Source: Falciphora oryzae
Taxonomy: Eukaryota; Ascomycota; Sordariomycetes; Magnaporthales; Magnaporthaceae
Assembly (NCBI GenBank): GCA_000733355.1
Contig: JNVV01000008.1
Coordinates: forward strand, 898,927-962,926
Length of the DNA stretch: 64,000 bases
Reading direction: 5' to 3'
Numbering within the stretch: the first letter of the stretch is position 1; each line of letters opens with the position of its first letter. The notes below the pieces were generated by a model. That model searched no databases and was not told the origin of the DNA. It saw only the letters and a list, made by a program, of their open reading frames with translations. The translations under genes and the position numbers were made by a program. This document shows, piece by piece, positions 12,293 through 23,853 of the stretch.

Positions 12293-13804
12293 CTAGGCCA
12301 TCGCCTTGTTGCCCGAAGCACCCTCGACGCCAGGCGCCGCCCGCTTGACGACGCGCAGCCCCGCGACGGCCATGACCAGCCCCTGGATGCCGAGGATGAC
12401 GACGAGCGTGACGAGCGCGCCGATGACGCCCGCCACGGGCAGCGAGATGCCGTTGCCCCCGCTGCCGCCGGCCTGGCTGCTCGGCCCCGCGGCGCCGCCG
12501 CCGGACCCGGACCCGACGCAGGCGCCCGTGGTGCTGCCGCAGACGTCGCACCAGTGCGCCGTGTCGGCGATGGCGATGCGGCCCATCTCGCGCGCGAACA
12601 CGGGCCAGGGCATGACGAGGTCGGCGGTGCCGAAGAGCGGGTAGGGCGCCAGCGGGTTGGCGGGGGAGGCGGTGCCGTTTGCGAAGCGGAAGCGGACCGC
12701 GATGTCGCCTTGGCTTGGGGAAGGGGCGGTGGAGTTGGTGACGAGCTCGAAGACGAGGCTGCTCGCGTAGCGCACGATGCCCGTGAAGTCCGGGCTGAGC
12801 TCGTGCAGGCGCGCCAGGCCGAAGAAGGAGGCGAAGGTGGCGTAGGCGCCGAACTGGATGTTGAGGAGCGGGGCGGTGCTGGAGGGGCGGGCGAGGGTGG
12901 CGTTGAGGGCGCGTAGGACCTGGCCGGCCAGCACGGCGCCGGCGACGGCGCGGACGGGCTCCGAGGCGTTGAAGGCGAGCCCCCACTCGTGCTGGTCGGC
13001 GCGGGTGGAGAGCTGGTGCAGGACGTCCGGGGTGACGAGGGACTTGCCCGGGTAGGTGGCGTTGTGGATTTGGGCGACGTTGATGAGGTCGTAGACTTGG
13101 GTTTTGCGGTGTTAGTGGTGCGGCTAGAGGGGCGCTGGTATCAGCTAGGGTGGGAGAGGAGACTCACTCGCATAGCCGTTCTTGAAGTTGGCAGCATCAG
13201 CCTTGAAGGTGCGGTTGATGGCGGGGATCAGGTCCCGGTAGAAGCCGCGCGTGCTCTCGAGCGTGGCCAGATACTCGCTGCTGGAGAAGTAGCCGTTGGA
13301 GCTGACGACGGCCCTGCCGCAGCCGCTCGCGCCCTGCAGCCACGTGTTGTCCTCGGCGCCGCTGGCCGTCGCAGCGGTAGTCACAGCCTCGACGGGGAAG
13401 TACTGGTACCCGCCCAGCGGCGCCTGCACCTCGGAGCCGTCGGCCAGCGTCTCGGTCCCGGCCGCGGGCGTCGGTGGGTACAGGGCCTGGGCGAAGACCT
13501 GGGCGCTGTTCTGCAGCACGACGTCGACGGGGCTGACGAGGGTGAGCTGCGGCGCCGAGAGCACGTCGGCCGACAGGCTGGCGATGCGGCCGGTAGCGTT
13601 GGATGCCACGTACAGCGACCGCATGTGCTGGCCCGACCGGAACACCTGGTCTGCGCCGAGGGCGGTCATGCGCGTCGGCGGGGTGGACTTGGAGGTGCGG
13701 TCGCCGTGCCGGTGGAACACGTACACGCCCAGCACCGTCTCGGAGGCCGAGGGTGGTGCCAGGAGGGCAGCGGCCAGGAGGCCCGTCTTGATGAGGCTGT
13801 TCAT
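12293..13804 (-). CDS. Histidine acid phosphatase-like protein, secreted/membrane-anchored
   Basis: Two exons on the minus strand, 13804-13168 and 13095-12293, give about 479 residues. Residues 1-21 are a signal peptide. FHRHGDRTSK at about 30-39 is the RHGxR phosphohistidine motif of the family. Further family blocks follow: SADVLSAPQL, SSNGYFSSSEY, the NATYPGKSL region and YASSLVFEL. The HD motif expected in LNIQFGAYATFASFFGLARL reads GAY (about residues 295-297), so the usual proton donor is absent at that place. The C-terminus has a Gly/Ser-rich linker and a membrane helix (about 430-460) with a short basic tail, so the protein is probably held at the cell surface or in the secretory pathway. 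Family enzymes release phosphate from phytate and phosphomonoesters; activity here is uncertain. Confidence 0.88.
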
Positions 13805-14604
13805 GGCTGCGTGGGGGTGTGTAGAAGAAGGTTCAAAGTGGGGGGACCCTTGGCACACCTGGTGAGGCAGGTATCACAAGATGCTCGCGAGGGAGGGCGT
13901 GCAGATCGGGCAGGGTGCCTTAGTCTGGGACTGTGCCTGGGCGGTTCGCAGAGAACGCTGCTCTCCCGGTCGTAAAAGCTCACGAGGATGGGACCCGGCC
14001 CTCTGTTAAATAAATCACGCTCCTGAGTTATCATCGTTAGTCGACGTCTGGCTATCTTGATGCGGGTGCTGACAAGACCCTCTCCACCAGAACCACATCC
14101 AGACCATTCGCTAGCGGTGCCAGAGCGGGGGAAGCGGAGTGGCGGCCGCTCCAAGCGGTGGAGCTCGTCGGACGCAGAAGCGGGTTAGACGGCGGGCTGC
14201 ACCTCCGGCCCTCGCTTTTTTTTTTCTAGGCTCGTCTCGAGAAGCTTCTCCGAGGAGGCTGTCTGGTATATCGGGCCAATCAACGGCGAATAAGTGTTGC
14301 ACCCCATTATCGGCCCTGCATGTCGGTTTTCTGGTCTGCATTGGCTCTGATCGAATCGTTGCCATGTGAATCCGGCTGGCGCAACCTGGCAGAAGAACCA
14401 CGAACGGCCATGCCCGACCAGTTGGTACGGCATTGTTGGAGGTTGGAAGCTAAGGAGATGCAAATTCTAGCAAGGCTACAGCCTCATGCGATTCTCAAGG
14501 CTAACAAACAACTGCCCGCTACAAGTGTCTAAAGCGATACATGCCCTTACGCCTGAACGCCGATTCTAACCACATGCATGGACACTCTCGATATCCACAA
14601 CCCT
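13805..14604. other. Intergenic region, phosphatase promoter side
   Basis: The stretch contains the 5' flank of the phosphatase gene (minus strand) and the 3' flank of the dienoyl-CoA reductase gene. A T-tract lies near 14217-14225. No gene recognised. Confidence 0.5.
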
Positions 14605-15755
14605 TCACAACTTCGCCTTCTTGCCCGACTTGACGTGGCGCGAGACCTCGCCGCTGAGGATGAAGTCCGGGTACTTTGCGCCGGGGTCCAGGCCGACCCC
14701 CATGGCGCCCGACTGCCTCCTCCAGGCGGCGCCGTCGACGACGAGGATGTGGCCGTTGACGTAGTTGCCGGCCTCGCTGAACAGGAAGACGGTGGCGTCG
14801 GCGATGTCGCGCACGGTGCCCCAGCGGCCCGACGGGATGCCCTCGGAGCGCTCCTTGGTGTCGACGGCGGAGCTGGCGAGGCGCTCCATGCCCTCGGTGC
14901 CTTCGATGGCCCCCGGCGCGATGCAGTTGCTCGTGACGCCCAGCGGGCCGTACTCGAGCGCGACGGAGCCCATGATGGAGTCGACGCCGGCCTTGGCGGC
15001 CGACACGTGCGCCTGGAAGGGCAGGCCCGTGTAGTGGAACGTGGCCGAGACGTAGAGGATGCGGCCGCCCGTCTGGCCCGTCGGGCTCGGGTTCGGGTTG
15101 CGCGCCGCCGACGCCGTCAGGTGCGGCATCGTCGCCTTGACCGTGTTGAAGGTGCCGATGGTGTCGATGTCGATGACCGACTTGAAGCCGTTGGGGCTGA
15201 GGCCCGAGATGGGGGCGACGAAATTGCCCGCGGCTCCGGCACTGTAGTTGAGGGTAGTCAGCGCATACTCTCTTACCATCGAATGTGTTGGCGCAACATA
15301 CATCACAAAGTCAATGGCTCCCAGCTCAGCGACGCAACGGTCGGCGGCGCGTTTCAGGTCGTCGAACTTGAAGGAATGTCAGCATCACCACTAGCCTCTG
15401 ATCCAATGGGCAGTAGCCAAGCCGAGGTAAGACGAACATTGCGGACATCGACGGCTCCAATTCCGATGACTTTGGCGCCTTTGCGGACACGTGCGATCTC
15501 CTTGGCCGCCTTCTCCGTCTTCTCGACGTTGCGACCAATAATGCAGGCGTCGGCTCCCAGGTACACAAGCGCCCTCGTCTGGGCCCCGCAGATATCGCCG
15601 GCACCTCCGGTCACGAATGCGACGCGGTTATCTGGATGGGGTTAGCGTTCTGAGCAAGGACGAAGGTGGACTGGAGAATAGTAATTGTGAATGTTCTTAC
15701 TGAAGATGCCCTCTTTCCAGACATTGCTCAGAAACTCGGGCTTAGGGGAGGCCAT
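14605..15755 (-). CDS. SPS19: Peroxisomal 2,4-dienoyl-CoA reductase (short-chain dehydrogenase)
   Basis: Four exons on the minus strand, 15755-15701, 15631-15438, 15366-15302 and 15241-14605, give about 316 residues. The Rossmann start is VAFVTGGAGDICG (about 21-33). IDFVIAGAAGNF and GFKSVIDIDTIGTFN follow, as in the SPS19/DECR group; a catalytic-region stretch HVSAAKAGVDSIM and the NCIAPGAIEGTEGMERL loop come later. The protein ends GKKAKL; the AKL tripeptide is a PTS1-type peroxisomal signal. The enzyme reduces 2,4-dienoyl-CoA with NADPH during beta-oxidation of unsaturated fatty acids. The third intron (15242-15301) is 60 bases, in frame and without a stop, so an unspliced message would add 20 residues. 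The second intron uses an unusual donor, GTTCGT. Confidence 0.92.
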
Positions 15756-16571
15756 TTTGACAACAGCGACCCGCGGCGTGGAAGTCGGAAGTGAGATGGA
15801 TGGTGTGTTGGTGAGCCTAGAGTGAGTGAAGATGGGGCTGGAAAGTCGCTACCCGTATTTATAAAGCCTAGTTTGGCACCGATTTAAAGGGTATTTTTCG
15901 CCGTGGGATCCGAGCGCTCACACACCGGCTCGCATGCAACGGTCCGGCTGGCGGTTTGTTGCACGACTGAGAGATGGACTTGTTTAGTTGTTGAGATCTG
16001 GGCGCGATCTTCAAGAGATGGCATCGGTCCGCGCTCCCCAGATCAACGTCGTGCCTCGGCAAAAGAGTGGGTCCGCATCACAGAGCTGCTCCTTCAGCGG
16101 GGACGGTCCCTGCAATCCACGCGGGCGGGAGGGAACCCTGACCCATTGGTTGGTTGGTCAATCAATCGCGCAGGTGGTCATTGTTTTCTTTTTGCTTCTT
16201 TGGCTTTGTTAGCCGACCACATCCAACGTGATCAACGTCGTCTGGTCGTTCGCATGGCCTTGCGCTGACGGTACACTAGCCCAATTTTGTATCCTAGTAG
16301 GAGGCGGATTTGCTGAAGGCGCTGCTGACGGCAAAGGGCCATGGTTGCGACCTGAAATCCATTGTGTATCTGGAAATATACTTTGTCAAGCCCAGGTTCC
16401 AGGCTGCCCCTCGTCGCCTCCTTCATCGCTCGAAACCAGTCAGCCCAGCCTGGCTGTCTCCCGCGCTTGCGCCTGCTCAACCTCGCTGTCTCAGGCGTCT
16501 TCCTCCATCGCCGCAAAACTACGAACTCTCGCTACTACCCGCGCCACAGTGGTATCGCATTCGCATACGCT
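15756..16571. promoter_or_regulatory. Divergent promoter region, SPS19-like and RAD60-like genes
   Basis: The two start codons are 0.8 kb apart and point outwards. A TATA-like element on the minus strand at 15857-15866 lies about 105 bases before the reductase start. Nothing coding was recognised. Confidence 0.5.
15857..15866 (-). promoter_or_regulatory. TATA-like box of the dienoyl-CoA reductase gene
   Basis: The minus strand reads TTTATAAATA about 105 bases upstream of the start codon at 15755. The position suits a fungal core promoter. No other proof is visible. Confidence 0.45.
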
Positions 16572-18252
16572 ATGGATCTGGCCGACGACCCATTTGCAGC
16601 CAACCCGCTGCCCAAGACGAAGCCGAAGAAGCCCTTGTTCAAACGCCAAGCCAAGTCGGCCCCCAAGACCCAGCCCACGCCCGCCGTTCCCGACGCGAAT
16701 AGTCCCGTCATTGAAAAGGATGACGAGGACTTGGCGCTATTCAAGCAGTCGAAGCACTTCTTCCCCGCCATTCTCAGGGACCAGGATGAGGAGAGGGAAG
16801 CGGAGCTAAGGAAGTCCCTAGATCGGTCTGCTTCTGAGGCGCACGACAGCAAACGCCAAAAACGCGAGAAGACTGAAGACTCGGATGATGGTGACCTTTA
16901 CAATGCCTCGCCGCGCTCTAGTAGCCGCAAGCGCCGCACGAGGTGAGAATCCTAGGCCGACCTCGAATCCTTCCCCGCTCGTGAGCATGTCCATCTGACG
17001 GGGTTTGTTTGCGCACTTATATAGTAGTAGCCATGGCCGGCCGATCACCCCGCCGTCAAGCAAGCGAAACCGAACCCATACCGAATCCCGCACAAGAGAT
17101 TCAAGCACACGGCTCGACAAGGGGAAGGGACTCGCCGCGCCGTACAGTCTGACGACGCCCACCAAAGGCTCGTTCTCTAGCAGTCATGCGATAGATATCG
17201 ACGACTCGGAAGACGATATCGTAACCGACCGAAAGCGGGCGCTGCCTACTCCGCGCGGGGCTGCCGGGTCAAAGGGTGCATTAGGGAATGGCGTAACGCC
17301 GACGACCAAGCTCGGCGACTCGGATGATGACAACAAGACCGCCGTCCGCAAGAAGGTGGTAGAATCGGACGACGACATCGAAGAGATACCGCCGGCGACG
17401 GAGCCCGAGGAGGACCAGTTTGCACACTTCGTCCTCCAGGCAGAGGAGCGCCGGGCCGCCCAGAAGAAGGCGGCGGCCGCCAAGCAGGCGACCGCCGCCG
17501 CGGGCGGACCCGTGCCGATCGAGGACCGCGTCGTCACCATCATGGTGACGTCGCGCCTGGGCGGGCCCGACATGAAGCCCATCTCGCTCAAGCGCCGCGT
17601 GTCAGGCAACATCAAGGCCATCCGCGACTGCGTCGAGGCCCACGCGCCGTCCCGCGGTCGGCCCCTCACCCCCGCCGAGCAGGAGTCCCTCTTCGTCACG
17701 TGGAAGGGCCGCAAGCTGTTCAACCAAAACACTATCATGTCGCTGGGCGTCATACCCGACGAGAACGGCTTCTTGCGCCGCACCACCACGCCCGACGCCA
17801 TTGGGATGCGCCGCCTGCATGAGGAGAGCGATGGGTATACTGAGGGCGGCGCGCTGCACTTCGAGGCCTGGACCGACGAGGGCTACGAGGCTTGGTCCAG
17901 GCAGCAGAAGAAGAAGTATCGCCGTGAGCTGGGCGAGCCTGTCTCGGAAGACGAGGACGAAGCGGCCGGCGCCGAGGCCGAGGCCGCCAACGGCACGGTG
18001 GAGCCCGAACAGCCCGCCAGAAACAACAGGATCCGCATCATCATGAAGTCCAAGGACCACGAGCCAGTCAAGACGTCGGTTGCCCCGACGGACACGATCG
18101 CAGACCTGATATTGGCCTTCCGTACATGCCGGGAGATCGGGGCCGACAAGCAGATCGAGATCCGCTGGGACGGCGACAAGCTCGATGGGGAAACCACCAT
18201 CGAGGAGGCCGACATCGAGGATAAAGACACGGTGGAGGTCTATGTCAGGTGA
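16572..18252 (+). CDS. RAD60/ESC2/NIP45-family SUMO-like-domain protein
   Basis: Two exons, 16572-16942 and 17025-18252, give about 532 residues. Three in-frame acceptor choices at 17024, 17027 and 17030 change only one or two serines. The N-terminal half is disordered, acidic and basic in turn, with several Asp/Ser/Glu clusters (DIDDSEDDI, ESDDDIEEI) that resemble SUMO-interacting motifs. A first ubiquitin-like domain covers about 290-365 (VVTIMVTSRL ... LFNQNTIMSLGV). A second, the Rad60-SLD, is at the very C-terminus, about 459-532 (RIRIIMKSKD ... DTVEVYVR). Family members work with the SUMO conjugation machinery in DNA repair, replication-fork stability and silencing in the nucleus. The architecture is close to fission-yeast Rad60 and budding-yeast Esc2. 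Confidence 0.88.
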
Positions 18253-18729
18253 GCTGTAGGCAATGACCATGGGGCTCCGTCGTGTTAGGTTTCATTTTGT
18301 TTTCCTCATGAACTGCAACGTCCATTTTCTCTCCTGGTTTTATCACGATTGTTACGATGAGGGAATTAAAAAAAAAAAAAAAAAAAAAAAGGGGCTCTTC
18401 CTCTTGTTATTTCTAGGCGCACTGTGGCGCATTTGTAAGATGATTCCCCCAACTCCGTCGCGCTGGATTACATGTCTGCACATCGTTCGATCTTCCGACC
18501 TGCATCTGGGACTGCATTTGAACAGGTCATTCTATTTCTCGTCATAGGATCGTTACGCCGACATAGGCCGGCATGATTCGCTGTCACCAAATGGATAGCT
18601 GAGAGATAAATCAGAAGAGAAAAAAAAAACAGTCCCAGGACATATGAATGCCAACCCGGAACTCCTCGTACGCCTTCTTCCCATGCCGTTGCTTTTCCTC
18701 CCCATTTTTATTTTCAATACATGCGTCAC
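18253..18729. other. Convergent intergenic region with poly(A) tract
   Basis: It lies between the 3' ends of the RAD60-like gene (+) and PNO1 (-). A run of 23 A is at 18368-18390, about 115 bases after the RAD60-like stop codon. No gene recognised. Confidence 0.55.
18368..18390 (+). repeat. Poly(A) tract, 23 bases
   Basis: It is an uninterrupted A run in the 3' flank of the RAD60-like gene. Confidence 0.9.
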
Positions 18730-19898
18730 TCAAAATCTCTCCTTCATCCGGGCGCTGATGGCCCGGAGGTTACCGTAAACTTTGCTGGGCGGCTTTCCGA
18801 GAATCAGGTCTACGATGCTCTCCTGGGCCATCCTGACGTTCTTGAAGCTCCCCAGGATGTGGATCTATCGAACACCCACGTTAGCACCTCGGAGGACACT
18901 TTGTGCTCACGAATATGGTTTTTTTTTCTTGGCACATACCTTGCTGTCTGCTAGAACGATTCTCGTCCTCGATGCGTTCTCGATGGCAAACTTGGTTTTT
19001 CCGTCCTTGCCGGCAATACGGCCAACGCCGCGCGCAAGGTGGTCGCCTGTGAGCGACTTGACGTCCTTGACTGTAGTTTGTGTGTTGCTAGTCAGTTTCT
19101 GATGGTTCGTGGCCAGAACTCGGATATGAAGCCGTGCAGAACATACTCTCAAAGGTCTGAATGTACAGCTCAGGCACCCTGATCAGAGCAATGGCGTCCT
19201 GGACGTCAAACCCGAGCGTAAAAGCCTTGACAAAGTCCTCTGGAAGTCGCAATGGATTAGCGCTGCTCCCGCAACACAGATCAAAGCCCACGGGGGAGTG
19301 CGCAGCAGACAACTTACCGCCCTTCTGGAGTGCGCCAGCTTCTGTGGTGCTCTGTGATGACCGCATCTCCACCGTCTTGGACTTGATGTTCATGCGTCTA
19401 GGTGTTCCGTGTCGTTTGATTAGTCGCTGTCCAGGCGTACATCCCCCACGAGGTCGCCGTCGCACCCCGTCCATCTCCCATCCCGACACCGTTCCGCACT
19501 CTTTCCCCCCCAAAAAAAGGCACTTACACCTGCAGCTTCAGGTGCTTGACCAGCGGCTCGTAGATCTGGGGCCAATTGGCCTTGAGCGGCGTCATCCGGT
19601 GTGGCGGCACGGGCACCTTCCTGGTCTCGCGGCGCGCGAGCGGCTCGGCGTCCCGCGCCGGCGCGAACCTGGGCCGCGACTCTTCGTCGATAGCCATGTC
19701 GGCCCCTTGCTCGGTGGGCGCTGCTATCGTCTCGGCCGCGACCAGGATGTCCGTCTCGGCCGCGCCCAGCATGAACTCCTCCTCTTCTTCCTCAGCGCCG
19801 TCTGCTGGGGGCAGCGCCACGTCCACGTCCGTCACGGGCTGGGCCGCCGCAGAGGCGTCGTCGGCCGCTGGGGCCTTCATTGCTGTCGGCGCGGGCAT
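18730..19898 (-). CDS. PNO1: Pre-rRNA-processing protein PNO1/DIM2 (KH domain)
   Basis: Five exons on the minus strand, 19898-19528, 19397-19318, 19239-19147, 19070-18940 and 18864-18730, give about 269 residues, the usual length. An acidic, low-complexity N-terminus comes first. The conserved core follows: [51 protein letters not shown], then the KH domain with [20 protein letters not shown] and [21 protein letters not shown]. The tail [21 protein letters not shown] ends in [11 protein letters not shown], which is nearly invariant in the family. PNO1 binds the 3' end of 18S rRNA in pre-40S particles, recruits the Dim1 methylase and guards Nob1 cleavage; it acts in nucleolus and cytoplasm. 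All five exons are supported by matching codon phase. Confidence 0.95.
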
Positions 19899-20496
19899 TT
19901 TTTTTTGGGCAGTGTTTGCTGGTGGGGGTTTTGGGGGGTCGCTTGGCGTGTTCAATTTCGGGTCGTGCTTGTCGTCGGGAATCTGTCGAGGGTAGTTCGT
20001 TTCGAAGGGGTATCGTCCTGAGGATTTAGAGTATGCTGCTTCCTTGGTTCCAGAGGCGGTCGTGAGAATTTCCTGCCCACCATTGCGGATTTCAGTGCGC
20101 CGCCCCTCCAAAATTTTGATCTTGCTCGCAGTGCGCCCAGTTTTTTTATCGATAGCGGGCGGTGTGGAGCGGGTGGATGGTGGCTGGGCCCACCACCCGG
20201 GGGTTTGAAGGATCTCAGCAAGGTACCCCGGCAAGTTAAGCGCATCATCGAATAAATCAAGGCCTTCATGCGGGCAGAAAAAAAGCCTTCTGGCGAGCAA
20301 CAACGGCCCATTCGCTCGTCTCGCATGAGGGGGAGACAGGCATAACAAGGACGGCCGAACGGTACGATACCACCCAAGCTCGAGTGACTCAAACCCACGA
20401 GAGCGCGGGCCCCTATGCTGCTGCCTGATTAAACCAGAGCGGCGCCGTTTATTTCCCACCTCGTTTCATTCAACATGAAGAGCCCCCGCGACTACC
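19899..20496. promoter_or_regulatory. Divergent promoter region, PNO1 and MDM31-like genes
   Basis: The start codons are 598 bases apart and point outwards, one to a ribosome assembly factor and one to a mitochondrial membrane protein. No coding sequence was recognised. Confidence 0.5.
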
Positions 20497-22974
20497 ATGC
20501 CGCCTAGCACCCCGAGTTCCCGGCTGGGTCGCCAGCTCTGGACCGCCGTCCGGGACTCGGCTGCCGCAGCTCTCGGGAGGGCCCCGGCGAGGGCTCGGCA
20601 GCAGCCCATTTCTCTGCTGTCCTGCGCCGGCCGCGCATCACCCCACACGGCCAGCACCACGAACCCCTTCCACTCCTCGGCCAGGTTCGCTCCTGGCAAC
20701 GTCCGCCGCAGCTGCACGTCGGGCAGCCTGCTGCTTCTCGGCCTGGGCAGCCCGTCGTCCTCCCCGACCCAGACCGTAGTTGCGTCCTGCACGGCAGCTG
20801 CCGACGCCGCGCTTCTCGGGTCCCCCACCTGGTCTAGGTCCAGGTCCAACATTACGCTTGCGACCGCGCGGCAAGCATGGAGGCGCGGGGTTCATACGGG
20901 CCACAAGCAGGGCGCGGTAGGCCAGAGTGCGCGAGACGCCGGCGCAAAGGACGCTGCCGGCGTCTCCGCGACAAGCCCTAAAAGACCTGAGCCTCGCGCC
21001 AACAATGATGCCAATCCCTCCGCTACAACCCAACCCAATAGGCCTGACGCCTCAGGACAACCAGAGTCGCCAACACCACTACCATCACCACATGAACCAG
21101 AGTCGCTGACAGACTCCATGTCCAAATATCTTCATCTACCACATCTTCCAAAGATGCCGCATAGGCCGACCAAGGAGGAGCTCCTGGCGGCCGCGAACGG
21201 CTTCTGGGAGCGGCTTAAGGTCCGGTTCAAGTGGTTATCCATCAGGAGTATGCGACCGTACAATGCAGACGAGTGGGGCGCCTTTGTCTCGTGGTTTATG
21301 CTTGGAAACTTGATGTGGATTCTGGTTGGAACCACCACCTTCTTCTCCCTCATCATCTTGCTCGTCAACACAGTGCTCGCCCAAGGTAAGCTATGGCTAT
21401 GTGTGTTCAGCCATGCGGTTGCTACAAGAAATTTGGCACGTGTTTGGCGGTCATGATAACGGGCAAAACTAACCCCTCACCCGACAGAAACCCTGGCCAA
21501 GTCGGTCGGTGACTATCTCACCAAGTCCGCCGGTGTGACGGTCGTGTTCGAGTCCGCCATCGTGCCCAAGTGGAAAGATGGCGTCATCACCTTCCGCAAC
21601 GTCTTCGTCTCGCGCCGCCCGGGCCAGCTCAAGTCCTCGGTGAAGAAGGGCTCGTCCACCAACGCTGCCGCCGAGGCTGCGGCTGCGGCGAGGCAGGGTC
21701 AAGCCGACAGCCAGGCGACCGAAGAGGACGATGGCAACTACACGCAATTTGACGTGACCATTAACACAGTCAACGTCACCCTGTCGTTCTACAAGTGGTG
21801 GAACGGCACCGGGCTGCTCAAGGACGTCGAGGTCAAGGGCGTGCGGGGCGTGGTGGACCGGACGTCTGTTCGCTGGCCCGCCGTGCCGATGGACCCCCTG
21901 TCCTACCGGCACAAGCACCAACCCGGCGACTTTGAGATCGAGCACTTCAAGCTCGAGGACCTGCTTGTGACGGTCCACCAACCCAACGGGTTCCGCCCCT
22001 TCCCCGTGAGCATCTACTCGTGCGAACTGCCCCAGCTGCGGAAGCGGTGGCTGTTCCACGACTTTCTCTACGCAAACCACATGTCGGGCTCGTTCGACGG
22101 GTCTCTCTTCACCATCCACCCCCGCCAGATACATGGCGTACCTACCGGGGATCACGGCCATTCGGCAGAACACATAGGCGAGCCCGGCGCGTGGAAGAAG
22201 TTTAGCAGGATGCGCATCGACGGCCTCAAGATCGACCATCTCAACAGGGGTATCCAGGGCCCCTTCGGCTGGATCTACGAGGGCAATGTCGATATGGTCG
22301 CGGACCTTATGTTCCCTGCCGATGAGGAAGACTCCATCGGCAAGGTCGTGTCCGAATTTTATGAGAAAATGGAAGATGCCGTCTCAAGGAATCGCTATAT
22401 CAGGATACTCGACAAGAACCTCCGCATTGACCGGAGCAAAAATCCGGGCGCCTTTATACCGGTTGTGTTCGATACAGACTCTAAGGGCCATGTATCGGAC
22501 CTCACAACGTCTGACCATGTTCCAGAGCCGACGCCGGGCGAGTACACCCCATTCACTCCGTCGAGCCAGCTCGAGACTCCCCCATCACCCTCGGACGACG
22601 AGCCACCGCGCTACCTCGTCATGGACCTCCGGGTGCACCTCAACGACGTGCGGGCGGCAGTGCCGCTCTTCACACAAGACATCTCCTACATAAAACAGCC
22701 GCTGGTGCGGCCCATCGTGGCCTACATCAACGCCAAGCGCACCTACATTCCCATATCGTGCCGCATCGTCAAGCGTATCTCGGACCTGGATGGCTCCTGG
22801 ACCGTGTATGACTGCGGCATGATGGACGACCTCAGCGCCGAGGTTTACGACGCCTTTGCCCGCGACGTCGAGGACCAGCACTCGCGGGTGCGCCGCCTCA
22901 AGAAGGTGGGCTTCTGGACCCTCAGCATGGTTGTCCATGCGCTCCTGGCTGGGGTTGCTGGCGACCTGATATGA
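20497..22974 (+). CDS. MDM31/MDM32-family mitochondrial inner-membrane protein
   Basis: Two exons, 20497-21385 and 21488-22974, give about 791 residues. The N-terminus is rich in Arg, Ser and Ala with few acids (MPPSTPSSRLGRQLWTAVRD), as in a mitochondrial presequence. A low-complexity part leads to the family core: FKWLSIRSMRPYNADEWGAF, then a membrane segment at about 268-293 (GNLMWILVGTTTFFSLIILL). After the splice come the conserved VTVVFESAIVPKWKDGVI and FYKWWNGTGLLKDVEVKG stretches and RGVVDRTSVRW. A second hydrophobic segment lies at the C-terminus. Known Mdm31 and Mdm32 sit in the inner membrane and are needed for mitochondrial shape, mtDNA inheritance and lipid homeostasis. Which of the two paralogues this is was not settled. 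Confidence 0.9.
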
Positions 22975-23832
22975 GGGTTAGGGGCCATACCTTTGTAACG
23001 TATAATCCCCTCTCCTCTCTTTCACCTTGCTTTCCCCCTTGGGGCGGGGGACGGTACGGTAACACCCAGTCAAGTGGTCTCCAGCCGTTTCTCTCGTAAA
23101 TATGACGAGATCCCGAGTTACTGAACTCTTGTTGTTCGTGTATATAGATTATGTGGCCATGTCGGTTATGATGGGTTCGGGGGGCATGGGCGGGATCTCG
23201 ATCTCTTTGGCTTTCAACATGGCGTCTCTGCGATGTTTTTTTTTTGTCTTTTTTTTTTTTTTTTGGCTTGATACTCTGGGATGGGGCTGGGCAACACGAC
23301 AGAACAAACCAGGCGCGCGTCGTACGCAACGAAGAACAGTGTGGGAGAGGATGGAATCGAGAGGCGCATGCGTTCACTTCGCTCAGTCGCTCTCCAATAA
23401 CTTATTTTTTTTTCTGCATCCTTATCGGTATTCCGCCCACCAATGATATTGACACAAGTGTATTGTTTACATCTTTTCTCTCCCTCCTCGCGCCAGGGGT
23501 AGAGCCGGAGGTTTAGTTGAACGGGCCGGCCTCGTTGGCGTGCACCTATGCGTCAAAAACGTCTTGGCCAGAACCTGGGCCTTGACGTGGTAATTAGGCA
23601 CGGCTCGCCCAATACAAATACAGAGACGAGACGGTCAGTCAGGCCCGGCCGAGTCCTGCAGCATGGATAGAAAGGAAGACAGAAGAGCGGTATGATGACC
23701 TCAAGCACATGCTCCCCCACTGTATGGGATGTGCCTCTTGTCATCCCTCCCCGCGGGGAGTGGGGGATGTGCTGCGGGGCGAGAAGAGACCCTTAGAAGG
23801 CCGAATGAAAAAAAAGCGTGTTTCCTCTTTGC

Positions 23833-23853
23833 TTTTTTTTTTTTTTTTTTTTT
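23833..23853 (+). repeat. Poly(T) tract, 21 bases
   Basis: It is an uninterrupted T run in the gene-poor region. Two shorter runs lie at 23236-23245 and 23249-23264, close to the 3' end of the MDM31-like gene. Confidence 0.9.

Noticed and set aside
12989..13975. 328-codon plus-strand open frame opposite the phosphatase
   Set aside because: It is a complementary shadow with Gly/Val/Arg repeats and no signal or domain.
14578..15645. 355-codon plus-strand open frame opposite the dienoyl-CoA reductase
   Set aside because: It is antisense to the reductase exons and reads across their introns. No domain.
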